Source of the DNA: Oceaniferula marina
GTDB taxonomy: Bacteria > Verrucomicrobiota > Verrucomicrobiia > Verrucomicrobiales > Akkermansiaceae
Direction: 5' to 3'
Length of the DNA: 64,000 nucleotides
Assembly (NCBI RefSeq): GCF_013391475.1
Contig: NZ_JACBAZ010000003.1
Coordinates: 310,001-374,000 of the forward strand
Shown: positions 35,805 through 44,859 of the stretch, in pieces
Position numbering within the stretch: position 1 is the stretch's first letter
Layout of the letters: each line of letters begins with the position of its first letter
Made by a program: the position numbers and the translations under genes
Notes under the pieces: model-generated
What the model saw: the letters and a program-made list of their open reading frames with translations, nothing else
Told to the model about the DNA's origin: nothing
Databases searched by the model: none

Positions 35805-37265
35805 TCAATTTTTATGGCCTCCGTTTCTTGGTTTTTTACTTTTGGGGGCTGGAAGTGTTTGTTCACACCATTGATCAAACATCTTTTTCATTTGCCCTGC
35901 TTTTTCGGGCATGGAGGAATATAAATTGTTCTGCTCACCCAGGTCGTTTTTCAGGTTATAGAGGAAATCCCCCTGCACGTCATCATAGCGGTAATGCTCA
36001 CCTACCGTAAACAAGCGCGATGACGTGCAGTTTCTGAGCTTGTAATCCCCACTGCGCACCACGTAGTCCTTGGTGCGGTTGCCACGGCTAAAAATGAGGT
36101 AATCATGGTTATCTCCTGACTTTTCTCCCTTCACCAGTGGAAGAATGGTTTTGCCGTCCAGCTTGTCATGCGGCCGGCCACCCGCCAGCTCAACAAGGGT
36201 CGGATAAATATCCATGGTCGAAACCAAGGATGGCAATGACTGCTTTTTCTCATGGTGTCCCGGCCAGCTGAAGAGGAAAGGAATACGGCACCCACCTTCG
36301 GCTTCACAATATTTGTTCCCTTTCAGCGGACCGTTGTTCGCCATGGTGTAAGGAGCGCCTCCATTGTCAGAAATAAACACGATCACGGTATTCTTTTCCA
36401 ACCCTTGCTGTTGGAGAGTATCCAGGATCTTGGCTATGCCATCATCGAGGCAGGCGAGGGTCGCCAGATAACGTTTGCGCAGGTCCGGGTCGTGCCCTTT
36501 GCCCCTGCCCCACTTGGAGTGCCAGTTCTTTTTATAGTTGCCCATCGACGGGTCGTATTGCGGGAAGGGCTTCAATCCGAATTTCTTTTCATATTTCGGG
36601 TGCCCGACATAGACCGGATGATGCACGGCATTATAGGACAGGTGTAGGAAAAATGGTTTCCCTTTGAAGTCGCGATGAATGAACTCCACCGCTTCGTCGG
36701 TAAAAAGCTCGGTGGTGTAGGCATCCTTGAATTCCACCATCTCACCATTGCGCTCAAGCGGTCCCCGGTGGGCTGCTTTGTTTTTAGCGGCATGGGTCAG
36801 CTGACGGTAATCCCAGGTATGATCGCTGAAACCAAAAAACTCATCAAAGCCATGTTTCAGCGGGTGGGAAATATCCCCCTTCTGGTTGTTCATGTGGTTT
36901 TTGCCAATCTTCTTGGAGTGATAGCCCAGCTCCTTCAACTCCATCGCGATGGTTGTTTCCGTCGCGGGTAGCCCTCCCTTCCCATACCAATTGTTCCCCC
37001 AGCGTTGCTGGTAGCGACCGGTCGCCAGACCTGCCCGTGCGGGAGAACAAATCGGCGCCGTGGCATAGGCATTGGAAAAATACGTTCCCTTGGCTGCGAT
37101 GCGGTCAATGCCAGGAGTCTGCACATCCTCGGCCGCAAAGGGCAAAAAACTCATATCGGCATACCCAAGGTCGTCAATCACGAACAGGATAATGTTAGGC
37201 TGAGCTGCTGCCAGAACGACCGGCATACTCAACGCCGCTATCCCAAATAAAACTTTTTTTATCAT
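35805..37265 (-). CDS. Secreted S1-type sulfatase 6
   Basis: 486 aa, signal peptide with cleavage near VLAAA. Active site Cys73-S-Pro-A-Arg77, metal residues FVIDDLGY and FISDNGGA. The usual GKWHL reads GKNHMNNQ, so the conserved Lys and His are kept but the Trp and Leu are not, suggesting a different sulfate-binding pocket. A Lys/Arg-rich KSKKPRNGGHKN tail ends the protein. It follows sulfatase 7 by 39 bp. Confidence 0.9.
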   Translation of the reverse strand: MIKKVLFGIAALSMPVVLAAAQPNIILFVIDDLGYADMSFLPFAAEDVQTPGIDRIAAKGTYFSNAYATAPICSPARAGLATGRYQQRWGNNWYGKGGLPATETTIAMELKELGYHSKKIGKNHMNNQKGDISHPLKHGFDEFFGFSDHTWDYRQLTHAAKNKAAHRGPLERNGEMVEFKDAYTTELFTDEAVEFIHRDFKGKPFFLHLSYNAVHHPVYVGHPKYEKKFGLKPFPQYDPSMGNYKKNWHSKWGRGKGHDPDLRKRYLATLACLDDGIAKILDTLQQQGLEKNTVIVFISDNGGAPYTMANNGPLKGNKYCEAEGGCRIPFLFSWPGHHEKKQSLPSLVSTMDIYPTLVELAGGRPHDKLDGKTILPLVKGEKSGDNHDYLIFSRGNRTKDYVVRSGDYKLRNCTSSRLFTVGEHYRYDDVQGDFLYNLKNDLGEQNNLYSSMPEKAGQMKKMFDQWCEQTLPAPKSKKPRNGGHKN

Positions 37266-37304
37266 CAGTTGGCTATCAAATGAAGACTCGAACAGTCTAT
37301 CCGC

Positions 37305-38774
37305 TTATTGATTTTCCTTCTTGGATTTTTTATTTTTCTTATCCTTTTTTGACTTCTTTTTCGCAGTGGCATTTGGGTCATATTCCGGATTTTTTTCGGT
37401 GGGGATTGGAGCCTCAACCACTCCGTGCCATGTAACGAGCTCCCTGACCAAAGCATCACGCAGCTCGGGGTTTTCGTTGGCGACGTTCTTGTGCTCACCG
37501 AGGTCACTTTCGAGGTCATAGAGTTCTACAGCATTATTCGTGGCAATCGCACCCTTACCGCCATCGAGCACCCATTCTTCGAGATACAGGTGTAACTTCC
37601 AACGACCTTTGCGCATCACGGTCACCGGACGGGTGCGGAACGTCTTGTCTCGGCCACGTTTCACCGGCTTGTCGAGATAGCCGGGCATATGCCAGAAGAT
37701 CGACTTTCTTTTCAGCTCGCCACTTTGTTTGAGCAATGGCACCAGGCTTTCTCCATCGAGTTCTTTCTCTGTTTTGGCACCTGCAAGATCGATAAAGGTA
37801 GGAAAGTAATCCGCCTGCATCACAGGCACCGAGCACTGGCTACCGGATTTGATCACTCCCGGCCAGAAAGCGATCATCGGCTCGCGAATCCCGCCTTCGT
37901 AGTAACTTCCCTTGTTTCCACGGAGTGGTTCCTGGGACCGGGTTCCTCCATTGTCACTGGTGAAGATCACCAGGGTTTTCTTTTCGAGGCCGAGATCCTT
38001 GATTTTTTTCAACACCCTGCCGACGCTGGCGTCCATATCGTAGATACATGCCTTGTAAAGGTCACTGATCTTCTCACGTGTCGAATTCCGAGCCTGATAG
38101 GGCCCATGTGGCGCATGGTGGGCAAGATAAACAAAGAAGGGTTTCTCCTTGTTTTTCTCCATAAAATCACAGGCTTGTTTGGACAAATCAAAGACACCCT
38201 TAGGATCGCTCTCCGGCCCCTTCTGGTTCCCCTTCGCCCCCTCGGCCAAGGGACCATTACCAAAGCTGTCATAGGTGACATCGAACCCTTGCTTACTTGG
38301 CAATGCGCCGCCTCCACCTTTGCTCTCGCTCCCCCCTTTGGAATAAAGGTGCCACTTGCCAAAATGACCAGTTGCGTAGCCTGCCTTTTTCAAAGCATCC
38401 GCTATGGTTTCATCTTTTTCAGCCAAGCCGTCCCGGTTCGGGATGGGAATCAGGCGCATCTTATTTTTAGGACCTCGGCTGGTGCTGTGCACGGCAAACA
38501 CATGGTGCCGTGGCGTGTAGTTCCCTGAGAGCAAACAGGCGCGAGCCGGCTGGCAATTCGCCGCATTGGTATAGGCATCGGTAAACACCATGCCCTCCTT
38601 GGCCAGTTGATCCAGCACCGGGGTTTGGTACTCACCATCCGATTGATAGCCCACATCCTTGTAACCAAGGTCATCGGCATAAATCACCACAATATTCGGC
38701 TTCTCTGTTTCCGCATTGGCCGTAATCGCAATGGCAAGCATCATACCTGTCAGGTATTTTGTTATCTTTTTCAT
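37305..38774 (-). CDS. Secreted S1-type sulfatase 7
   Basis: 489 aa from ATG 38774 (MKKITKYLTG). Active site Cys74-Q-Pro-A-Arg78 (CQPAR, with Gln in the second position, less common but allowed by the C-x-P/A-x-R rule), metal residues YADDLGY and TSDNGGT, GKWHLYSKG. The stretch HHVFAVHSTSRGPKNKMRLIPIPNRDGL is an insertion between the active site and GKWHL. It sits 26 bp after the GH20 stop, in operon 2. Confidence 0.9.
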   Translation of the reverse strand: MKKITKYLTGMMLAIAITANAETEKPNIVVIYADDLGYKDVGYQSDGEYQTPVLDQLAKEGMVFTDAYTNAANCQPARACLLSGNYTPRHHVFAVHSTSRGPKNKMRLIPIPNRDGLAEKDETIADALKKAGYATGHFGKWHLYSKGGSESKGGGGALPSKQGFDVTYDSFGNGPLAEGAKGNQKGPESDPKGVFDLSKQACDFMEKNKEKPFFVYLAHHAPHGPYQARNSTREKISDLYKACIYDMDASVGRVLKKIKDLGLEKKTLVIFTSDNGGTRSQEPLRGNKGSYYEGGIREPMIAFWPGVIKSGSQCSVPVMQADYFPTFIDLAGAKTEKELDGESLVPLLKQSGELKRKSIFWHMPGYLDKPVKRGRDKTFRTRPVTVMRKGRWKLHLYLEEWVLDGGKGAIATNNAVELYDLESDLGEHKNVANENPELRDALVRELVTWHGVVEAPIPTEKNPEYDPNATAKKKSKKDKKNKKSKKENQ

Positions 38775-38800
38775 CTTATTATCCCTTTCGTTTTTATGAT

Positions 38801-40432
38801 CTAATCCCAACCAAAACCCTCCGGGATTTCACCCCGAAGTGCTGGTCCGACATCCACCCCCATCGCTTTCAAGCGAGGGTAATGACTCGTTTTAAGTTTT
38901 TTGTAATAATCATCAAATTCGTATGTCTGTTCCCCTTGCCACATGTACTCCGTCAGTGCAACCATGCGAGGAAATACACGTTTATCAATACTCGCCTGCG
39001 GCACATTAAAATCCGTCCAGAGCGCAGCCCCCCACCCGAGGATTAATTGCTTTTCACTTTTCGTCAGGCCTTTAAACTCAGCATCCGTCTTAAACACATC
39101 CGCGAGATCAAAGGTTCGGTTTTTGCCATACCTTTTCCATGGTGTCACCGGAAAGTTGAGATAGGTGTATTTGTTCGGATTACAAATCACTTCCCTGCCC
39201 GATTGCACAGCTTTGATGACAATCTTGTTACTCAAGCCGTGGTTGTGCCACCATGCAATCACGATATTATCGCGTAGAGCCGGTGCCTGGGTACCCTTGG
39301 CCTTTCCAGACGGTAAAACATCATCCCAGCAGATCGTTTTACGCCCACGCGCTTTCAGAACATCAGCCAAATGATTCATCAGATGGATTTGAAGGTTGTG
39401 CTCATTTCCCAGCTCGTGCTTCTTAATCTTCAACTGGCAATACCGGCACTTCACCCAGTTTTTTTTCGGGGCTTCGTCTCCACCAACATGAATGTAAGGC
39501 GATGGGAAAATATCGCAAAGTTCATCAAGGATGTCTTTGGTGAAGGTATAGGTCAGATCCTTTCCCCCACAATAAATATTCGTGGAATGTCCGCTCGATG
39601 GCGCCACTTGCCCCGTGCATGTTAACTCAGGATAAGAAAGCATCGCCGCCTCCGAATGCCCCGGGATATCGATCTCCGGTACAATCGTAATATGACGCTC
39701 CGCCGCATAACGCACCAACTCGCGCATCTCTTGCTGCGTGTAATACCCTTGCTGCTCTTGCTCCTTACCTACCTTGGAACCGACGAGATGCAGCTTGGGG
39801 TATTTTTTACTTTCCATTCTCCATCCAAGGTTTTCAGACAGATGCCAGTGGAAGGTATTCATCTTATGAAAGGCCATCAAATCCAGATAACGCTTGATGA
39901 AATCAACTGTGTGATACTGGCGCCCGGAATCGAGCATAAAGCTGCGCCACGCATATCTTGGGTGATCACGGATACTGACAGCATCGATTTCCCATACCTG
40001 CCCCTGCACCATCTCTCCTGACAAGGCCGCGGCCGGGAGCAACTGCCTGAGACTCTGCACCGCATAAAAAAAGCCACGATCGTTATTGGCTCTCATCACG
40101 ATCGACTCTGGAGAAACCTCAAGCGTGTATCCCTCTTCACCCAAATCAGCATGGACTCCCCGGCTGGTAAAAAGAATCACCGACTTCCCCTTGGCTTTCC
40201 CCTGCCGAAGGCTTAACTGATAACCAGCACTCTGCTCTAATTGATGTCGAAGCAAACCAGCCGCACTCTTACTGATCTGGTCATGATAAATAACCGTATC
40301 CTTAGTGATCTGAAAACTGCCAGTGCCCGGCGCCACCGATACCGGTGTCGGAAATATATCCAGCTGGGCCATCAGGCACATCGGGCACATCGGGCACAAC
40401 AGCCATACAATAAAAAGGGAGATAAGTTTCAT
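38801..40432 (-). CDS. Secreted GH20 beta-N-acetylhexosaminidase 1
   Basis: 543 aa. GH20 enzymes remove terminal GlcNAc or GalNAc by substrate-assisted catalysis. An N-terminal GH20b domain (about 25-150) is followed by the barrel, with MNTFHWHLSENLGWR, VPEIDIPGHSEA and the catalytic pair HVGGDE (Asp319, Glu320). The signal peptide is odd: it contains a Cys-rich CPMCPMC stretch encoded by a short 9-bp tandem repeat (GGGCACATC). Together with three sulfatases in the operon, the enzyme implies an N-acetylhexosamine in the substrate. Confidence 0.92.
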   Translation of the reverse strand: MKLISLFIVWLLCPMCPMCLMAQLDIFPTPVSVAPGTGSFQITKDTVIYHDQISKSAAGLLRHQLEQSAGYQLSLRQGKAKGKSVILFTSRGVHADLGEEGYTLEVSPESIVMRANNDRGFFYAVQSLRQLLPAAALSGEMVQGQVWEIDAVSIRDHPRYAWRSFMLDSGRQYHTVDFIKRYLDLMAFHKMNTFHWHLSENLGWRMESKKYPKLHLVGSKVGKEQEQQGYYTQQEMRELVRYAAERHITIVPEIDIPGHSEAAMLSYPELTCTGQVAPSSGHSTNIYCGGKDLTYTFTKDILDELCDIFPSPYIHVGGDEAPKKNWVKCRYCQLKIKKHELGNEHNLQIHLMNHLADVLKARGRKTICWDDVLPSGKAKGTQAPALRDNIVIAWWHNHGLSNKIVIKAVQSGREVICNPNKYTYLNFPVTPWKRYGKNRTFDLADVFKTDAEFKGLTKSEKQLILGWGAALWTDFNVPQASIDKRVFPRMVALTEYMWQGEQTYEFDDYYKKLKTSHYPRLKAMGVDVGPALRGEIPEGFGWD

Positions 40433-40522
40433 CGAATCAATCTGTGTTTACACTCCATGGCGGTATGCCATGGTCACGACAAATACGGAGCCAATCACAG
40501 ATTGATTACTCAGAATCTCAGT

Positions 40523-43500
40523 TCACCAGCTCATTGCCGGCTTCCGGACAAGCGGAGATTGGGTAATCAGATTAACTTCCTGGAGCAGAACACCTCCTTT
40601 CGGGACTTCAAGTGTCAAACGAACCTGCTTGGTGTTGTTTGCAATGACCGGCATCATCCCTGAGATAAAACCTTTGCGAAGCAGCGTCCATTTCCCATCG
40701 ACCATGGCTTCAAACGTATGGGGGACACGTGGGGCGCCTTTGCCTTTTTGTAATGCAGCCAATTGGATAAAGACGCGCTGAATTGCTTCGGCTTTTTCCA
40801 AGTCGATCGTGATGATTCTGGTTCCTTCCTCAAGTTCGATGCCACCATCATAGCGATGGTCGTGGAGTTTTTGCCCATCCTTCACACCTTCGACCGAAGT
40901 TACACGGGCAAGACGGTGATCAGGAGTCAGGGACTTGGCAGCCCGAAGGTCATGAGCCCAGGTGCTTCCAGGACTGATTTCAAAATCGTAGCTCGACCCT
41001 GCAAGAAGGTATTTTGCCGGATGATTCCGGTGCTCACACCCGACCAACTGCCCTGTTTCAAGTTGAATCAACGCACAATAGGACCTGCCGTCGTAATCTT
41101 CCGATACAGTACCTTTAACGGGCACACGACACAGGATCGGCACATAGCCTCGGGCTTCCGGAGCTGGAATATCCATCGGCGCAGTGTAGCTGATCGGGAT
41201 GCCGGCAAGAGAGTATGTCACTTTCACCAGCAGTCTCCCTTGTGCTCCTGATTTCATGTCAAACACATGCAACTGCCCGGGAACTTTTTCCCCCATGACC
41301 GGCTTACCCCGCTTGAATCCTTCCAGAGCCGCAAGGTTCACTTTTTCACGTAAAGGTTTCTTCAAATAGTCTTTACTGGGGTCTGCGACTTCGATGATCA
41401 GATCCTTGACAGTGAAAAGAGCAGTTCCGACATCCATGCCTCCAGCCTTTTCCGAGTCAGCCTGCAAGCGGCTCACTGGCCGAATCACCAAGCGGTGGGA
41501 AACCTTATCGATCTTACCAGCCGCCAACTGCTTTTCACGTTTCTTCTGCTCTTTCTTCATCTTTGCCTTGGCCTCTTTTTGAGCCGCCTTATCGGCACGG
41601 GCTCCCAGGCCGTCATCGTAGTCCGCCATGATGTCGGGATGGCAAGATGCCTCAAAGGAAACACCCATCACCAATTCGACAAGCTGGGCCGGGGCAAGCC
41701 CCTTCGGCAGGTCTTTACTGGCCAAAATACTCTTGGCAACCACCGGCGCATGTTGCTTGAGAAGCGCACGCAGATCCGTCCCCAGGTTTTCACCGGGTTT
41801 GATCGCACGCAGGGCGGTCACCGCTGTGGTAAATTCAGAAGGAACCTTGTCACCGAGGTAAGCTTCCGCCAGGGCCCAGCTGCGCATCACTTCGTTATAC
41901 ATGGCGCGGTCCCGATGGAACACCACCGGCAATTCACGAGCTGCCGTCCTGAACTTCGGATTACCCGTAATCGCAAGGTTACGCTTATGCGCATTAAAGA
42001 TCATCAAATACCCTGCCATGCGCCAATAAGGCCCACCAATTACACCATCACCATTATGGTATTCGACGCGGTATCCGTTCTGGTTCACAAATCCATCGTG
42101 ATCGCGTAGCGTGGTGAATTTCCACAGATAATCGCTCATGTTTTGACGATGGGCTTCCGCCCCGCAGTTCGCCGTGGATAGACAGGCCCAAACAAAGTGC
42201 AGTGTCTGGGTGGCATGACCATTTTCGGCCGACCCAAAAGGTGCCGTCGAGTAACGTTTGGTGGCATTTTCCGTAAACAAGGGCGCACCACCACGAATCA
42301 AAGAAGCGAGAAAATACGGTCCGGTTCCACAAGAGCCACCTTGCCCGGGCATCGGCGTGGTTTGTGTGCTTTTACCTGACCGACCATAGGGGACCTTACC
42401 GTGTGGAGCGATTTCCTGCACACGCGACAGCATCTTGTCCAGCACCGCCTGATCGTCCTCACTCATCACCGGGGTGTGGCTTGCAAGAGCAAAGCCAAGC
42501 GCTAACACGCCGCCACCGCCAATATATCCGGACCCTCCGTAACCCGGGCCACCGTCACTATGGCCCGAAGTATAGTCGCTCATCACAAAGCGACGGCAAT
42601 TGGCCACGTGCATCTTCAAGGCGGGTAGAATCGTCTCATCCTTTGTCTTTAGATAATACTCGGCGAGAAAGACCAACCACATCCCATTGGAATACGTCCA
42701 CTTGTCACGCTCACCGGCATTCGCCACATAGTGGGCCGCAAGTTTAATGTTCGCATCGTAGAGAGGATTGTCAGTTGAGAGCAAAGCCAGCCCGATCGCC
42801 GAAGTATAAAACGACTGGGAGGCATACGACTTGGCGGACCAAGATCCATCCTTATTTTGTTGTGTTGCCAATCGATGCGCAACCATTGCGGCGTAGTTTT
42901 TCACCTTGTCACACTCAGGGTCGTAGCCATCGCCAAAACTACCGATTGCGTCCAGCTTCAACGTCACTGTTTTGAGATGTTTTTTCAGTGCCGCCGGGTA
43001 ATCGACCACAGGCAAGGTTTCGACCTTCAGTTCCGTTGCTTTTTTACATGTCACATCACCGACCAATGTCCAACTTCCTTCCGGCACTTCAAGCAGAGCG
43101 CCCAGCAAACTCCCCCGTTTGTAGGAAATGCGAACTGGCATCTTCACGCCCTCGGCATTTACCAAATAAACTTCCTCCAGCTTGACCCCGGCCTTTTTGT
43201 TGCTTGCTTGAATCCGGAAGACATCGGCTTGACCAAGAGGCACGGACAATTTGCCAGCACTGTCGATGTTGCTTTTGCCCACCTGTTTCCACGATCGAAG
43301 TCCCGTGATCGACTTTGATTTCAGTTCATCCGGAAGCCGTAGCACCGTCACCTTAATCTCGCCCCGACCTTCCGCCTTGTCGATAAGGTTGCCAGCATGA
43401 ATCTCTATCCCGCGGACCAATTTGTTATCCACCGCTCGATCCAAAAACATATGCTGGGCAGCCAATAACCGCTGCCCGTCTAACTCTACAATCAGGTCTC

Positions 43501-43888
43501 CCTTTTGAAGCTGCCCCTCCGCGGGTGAGTTCTTGCGCACACCATCAACCTCAAAGTTGTTGAAGACCAATCCATGCTCATCACTCAGTGCCTTTGGAAA
43601 CAACTCCTTACAGGCTGGAAATAAACTCCACGTCCGATCATGCATCCGGTTTCTGATTCCAAGCGGCCCCAGATTGATATACCATTTCTCCATGCTCTCC
43701 GTCTTGGTCGATGGAAAATAACTACGGTAAGGAGATGGGTTCTCCTTGTGCCATTCGTTAATCGCCATCACAGCTCCGCGATCCTGTTTCCAGGCATTAA
43801 AATTAAATCTGGCTTCAGCATCTTCAGCCGTTAGAGGCCACGGCATGAGGCATGTAAGCAACAATGAAGGAATCAATGGTTTCATCAT
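40523..43888 (-). CDS. Large secreted DUF6288 protein (PDZ + helical toroid + discoidin-like end)
   Basis: 1121 aa from MMKPLIPSL at 43888 (alternative 43885). After the signal peptide there is a DUF6288-type N-terminal part with a PDZ-like segment at about 130-190 (LQKGDLIVELDGQRLLAAQ), then alpha-helical repeats with an alpha/alpha-toroid look (residues about 360-680), and a C-terminal discoidin-like module (about 960-1121, IITIDLEKAEAIQRVFIQLAAL). Proteins of this kind are uncharacterised but often lie near sulfatases and glycosidases. It is the first gene of operon 2; the substrate-binding ends suggest a polysaccharide-degrading or -presenting role. Confidence 0.75.
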   Translation of the reverse strand: MMKPLIPSLLLTCLMPWPLTAEDAEARFNFNAWKQDRGAVMAINEWHKENPSPYRSYFPSTKTESMEKWYINLGPLGIRNRMHDRTWSLFPACKELFPKALSDEHGLVFNNFEVDGVRKNSPAEGQLQKGDLIVELDGQRLLAAQHMFLDRAVDNKLVRGIEIHAGNLIDKAEGRGEIKVTVLRLPDELKSKSITGLRSWKQVGKSNIDSAGKLSVPLGQADVFRIQASNKKAGVKLEEVYLVNAEGVKMPVRISYKRGSLLGALLEVPEGSWTLVGDVTCKKATELKVETLPVVDYPAALKKHLKTVTLKLDAIGSFGDGYDPECDKVKNYAAMVAHRLATQQNKDGSWSAKSYASQSFYTSAIGLALLSTDNPLYDANIKLAAHYVANAGERDKWTYSNGMWLVFLAEYYLKTKDETILPALKMHVANCRRFVMSDYTSGHSDGGPGYGGSGYIGGGGVLALGFALASHTPVMSEDDQAVLDKMLSRVQEIAPHGKVPYGRSGKSTQTTPMPGQGGSCGTGPYFLASLIRGGAPLFTENATKRYSTAPFGSAENGHATQTLHFVWACLSTANCGAEAHRQNMSDYLWKFTTLRDHDGFVNQNGYRVEYHNGDGVIGGPYWRMAGYLMIFNAHKRNLAITGNPKFRTAARELPVVFHRDRAMYNEVMRSWALAEAYLGDKVPSEFTTAVTALRAIKPGENLGTDLRALLKQHAPVVAKSILASKDLPKGLAPAQLVELVMGVSFEASCHPDIMADYDDGLGARADKAAQKEAKAKMKKEQKKREKQLAAGKIDKVSHRLVIRPVSRLQADSEKAGGMDVGTALFTVKDLIIEVADPSKDYLKKPLREKVNLAALEGFKRGKPVMGEKVPGQLHVFDMKSGAQGRLLVKVTYSLAGIPISYTAPMDIPAPEARGYVPILCRVPVKGTVSEDYDGRSYCALIQLETGQLVGCEHRNHPAKYLLAGSSYDFEISPGSTWAHDLRAAKSLTPDHRLARVTSVEGVKDGQKLHDHRYDGGIELEEGTRIITIDLEKAEAIQRVFIQLAALQKGKGAPRVPHTFEAMVDGKWTLLRKGFISGMMPVIANNTKQVRLTLEVPKGGVLLQEVNLITQSPLVRKPAMSW

Positions 43889-44003
43889 GGTATGATCGTA
43901 ATGTGTGTGTTTCAGTAGGGTGAGCCAACAGTCAAATGGCAACCCCCACTATACGCAAGGTTCACAATTTTCTTTTATCGTTAATTCTACGATAATTGGT
44001 ACA

Positions 44004-44037
44004 CAAAACAGGGCGGAGAACTGAAGCCCCCGCCCTG
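44004..44037 (-). terminator. Terminator of PEP-CTERM gene B
   Basis: Read on the minus strand: CAGGGCGG (complement of 44030-44037) pairs with CCGCCCTG (complement of 44009-44016) around a 13-nt loop, followed by TTTTGTG. It lies 12 bp after the gene B stop. Confidence 0.6.
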
Positions 44038-44049
44038 AAAAAACTCAGC

Positions 44050-44736
44050 TTACTTCTTGCGGCGTAGCAACAAGGTTAAACATCCCAAACCTAGCAAGGC
44101 TGAAGATGAGGGCTCGGGAATGGAGGTCACCTCGAAGGCCATCGTGTCGAGGCGGAAGTATTGCACGTGCGTAGGGTTATTTGTCATCTCAAAGGTCATC
44201 GACTTAGCGTCAAAGCCTGTAAAATTATGTACCTGGGCACCCGTGCCCGCAAGAGCCTGCATTGACCTCTGCTCGGATTTTCCGTTAGTAAGCACGATGG
44301 TTGCGTTATCCGGAACCTCCAGCCTGTTGGTGGCTTCCATCGAAGTGAGTAAAACGTTGTATGAGGACGTCACATCAGCATCGCCATTATCTCGATCCAA
44401 GACAGAAATTGTCCAATAGGCAATCTCACCATTGATCCAGCGATACGCCGAGGCACCACCGCCACCGTCCGGCTGCCATCCACGAGCGTCACCTGAGCCG
44501 TCCGCTCTTAATCCACTTGAATCACCCCCTGCAGAAAAATCGATTTTCAAGCTCAAACTTTCGCCCCCGTCACCGGTAAAGAATTTCTGTACCGTTTTCG
44601 TGGGGGAAGTTCCAGACACCCAATCAACGTCCGTATTACTCGTCACCGAAGGGCTAAAGCTCATCGTTGCAGCGGTAACCGTCGAAGCAATCGTAAGCCC
44701 CATAATGGATAAACATAATGTGTGTGTTGATTTCAT
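44050..44736 (-). CDS. PEP-CTERM-anchored secreted protein B (228 aa)
   Basis: Signal peptide (MKSTHTLCLSIMGLTIAS, cleavage near VTAAT), a beta-rich Gly/Asp-rich middle (GDGGESLSLKIDFSAGGDSSG), and the C-terminal sorting signal IPEPSSSALLGLGCLTLLL then RRKK. No catalytic motif is seen. The gene has its own terminator and sits between DUF6288 and sulfatase 8. A promoter motif of the ECF type found at 48-53 kb is not visible upstream of it. Confidence 0.82.
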   Translation of the reverse strand: MKSTHTLCLSIMGLTIASTVTAATMSFSPSVTSNTDVDWVSGTSPTKTVQKFFTGDGGESLSLKIDFSAGGDSSGLRADGSGDARGWQPDGGGGASAYRWINGEIAYWTISVLDRDNGDADVTSSYNVLLTSMEATNRLEVPDNATIVLTNGKSEQRSMQALAGTGAQVHNFTGFDAKSMTFEMTNNPTHVQYFRLDTMAFEVTSIPEPSSSALLGLGCLTLLLRRKK

Positions 44737-44859
44737 AGTCTATAGCATACTGTTCTAAGCATTAGATACTAGGCTCACATTCAATCACAATTTATTATTC
44801 TGATCATCTATCGTTAATATTTGTCTGATCATCATTGGCACGCTGCTTGACTCTTCACA

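Noticed and set aside
43955..43975. ECF-type promoter upstream of DUF6288
   Set aside because: Minus strand TTGTGAACC has an extra base in the box, and no GGAGTG lies at the right spacing.
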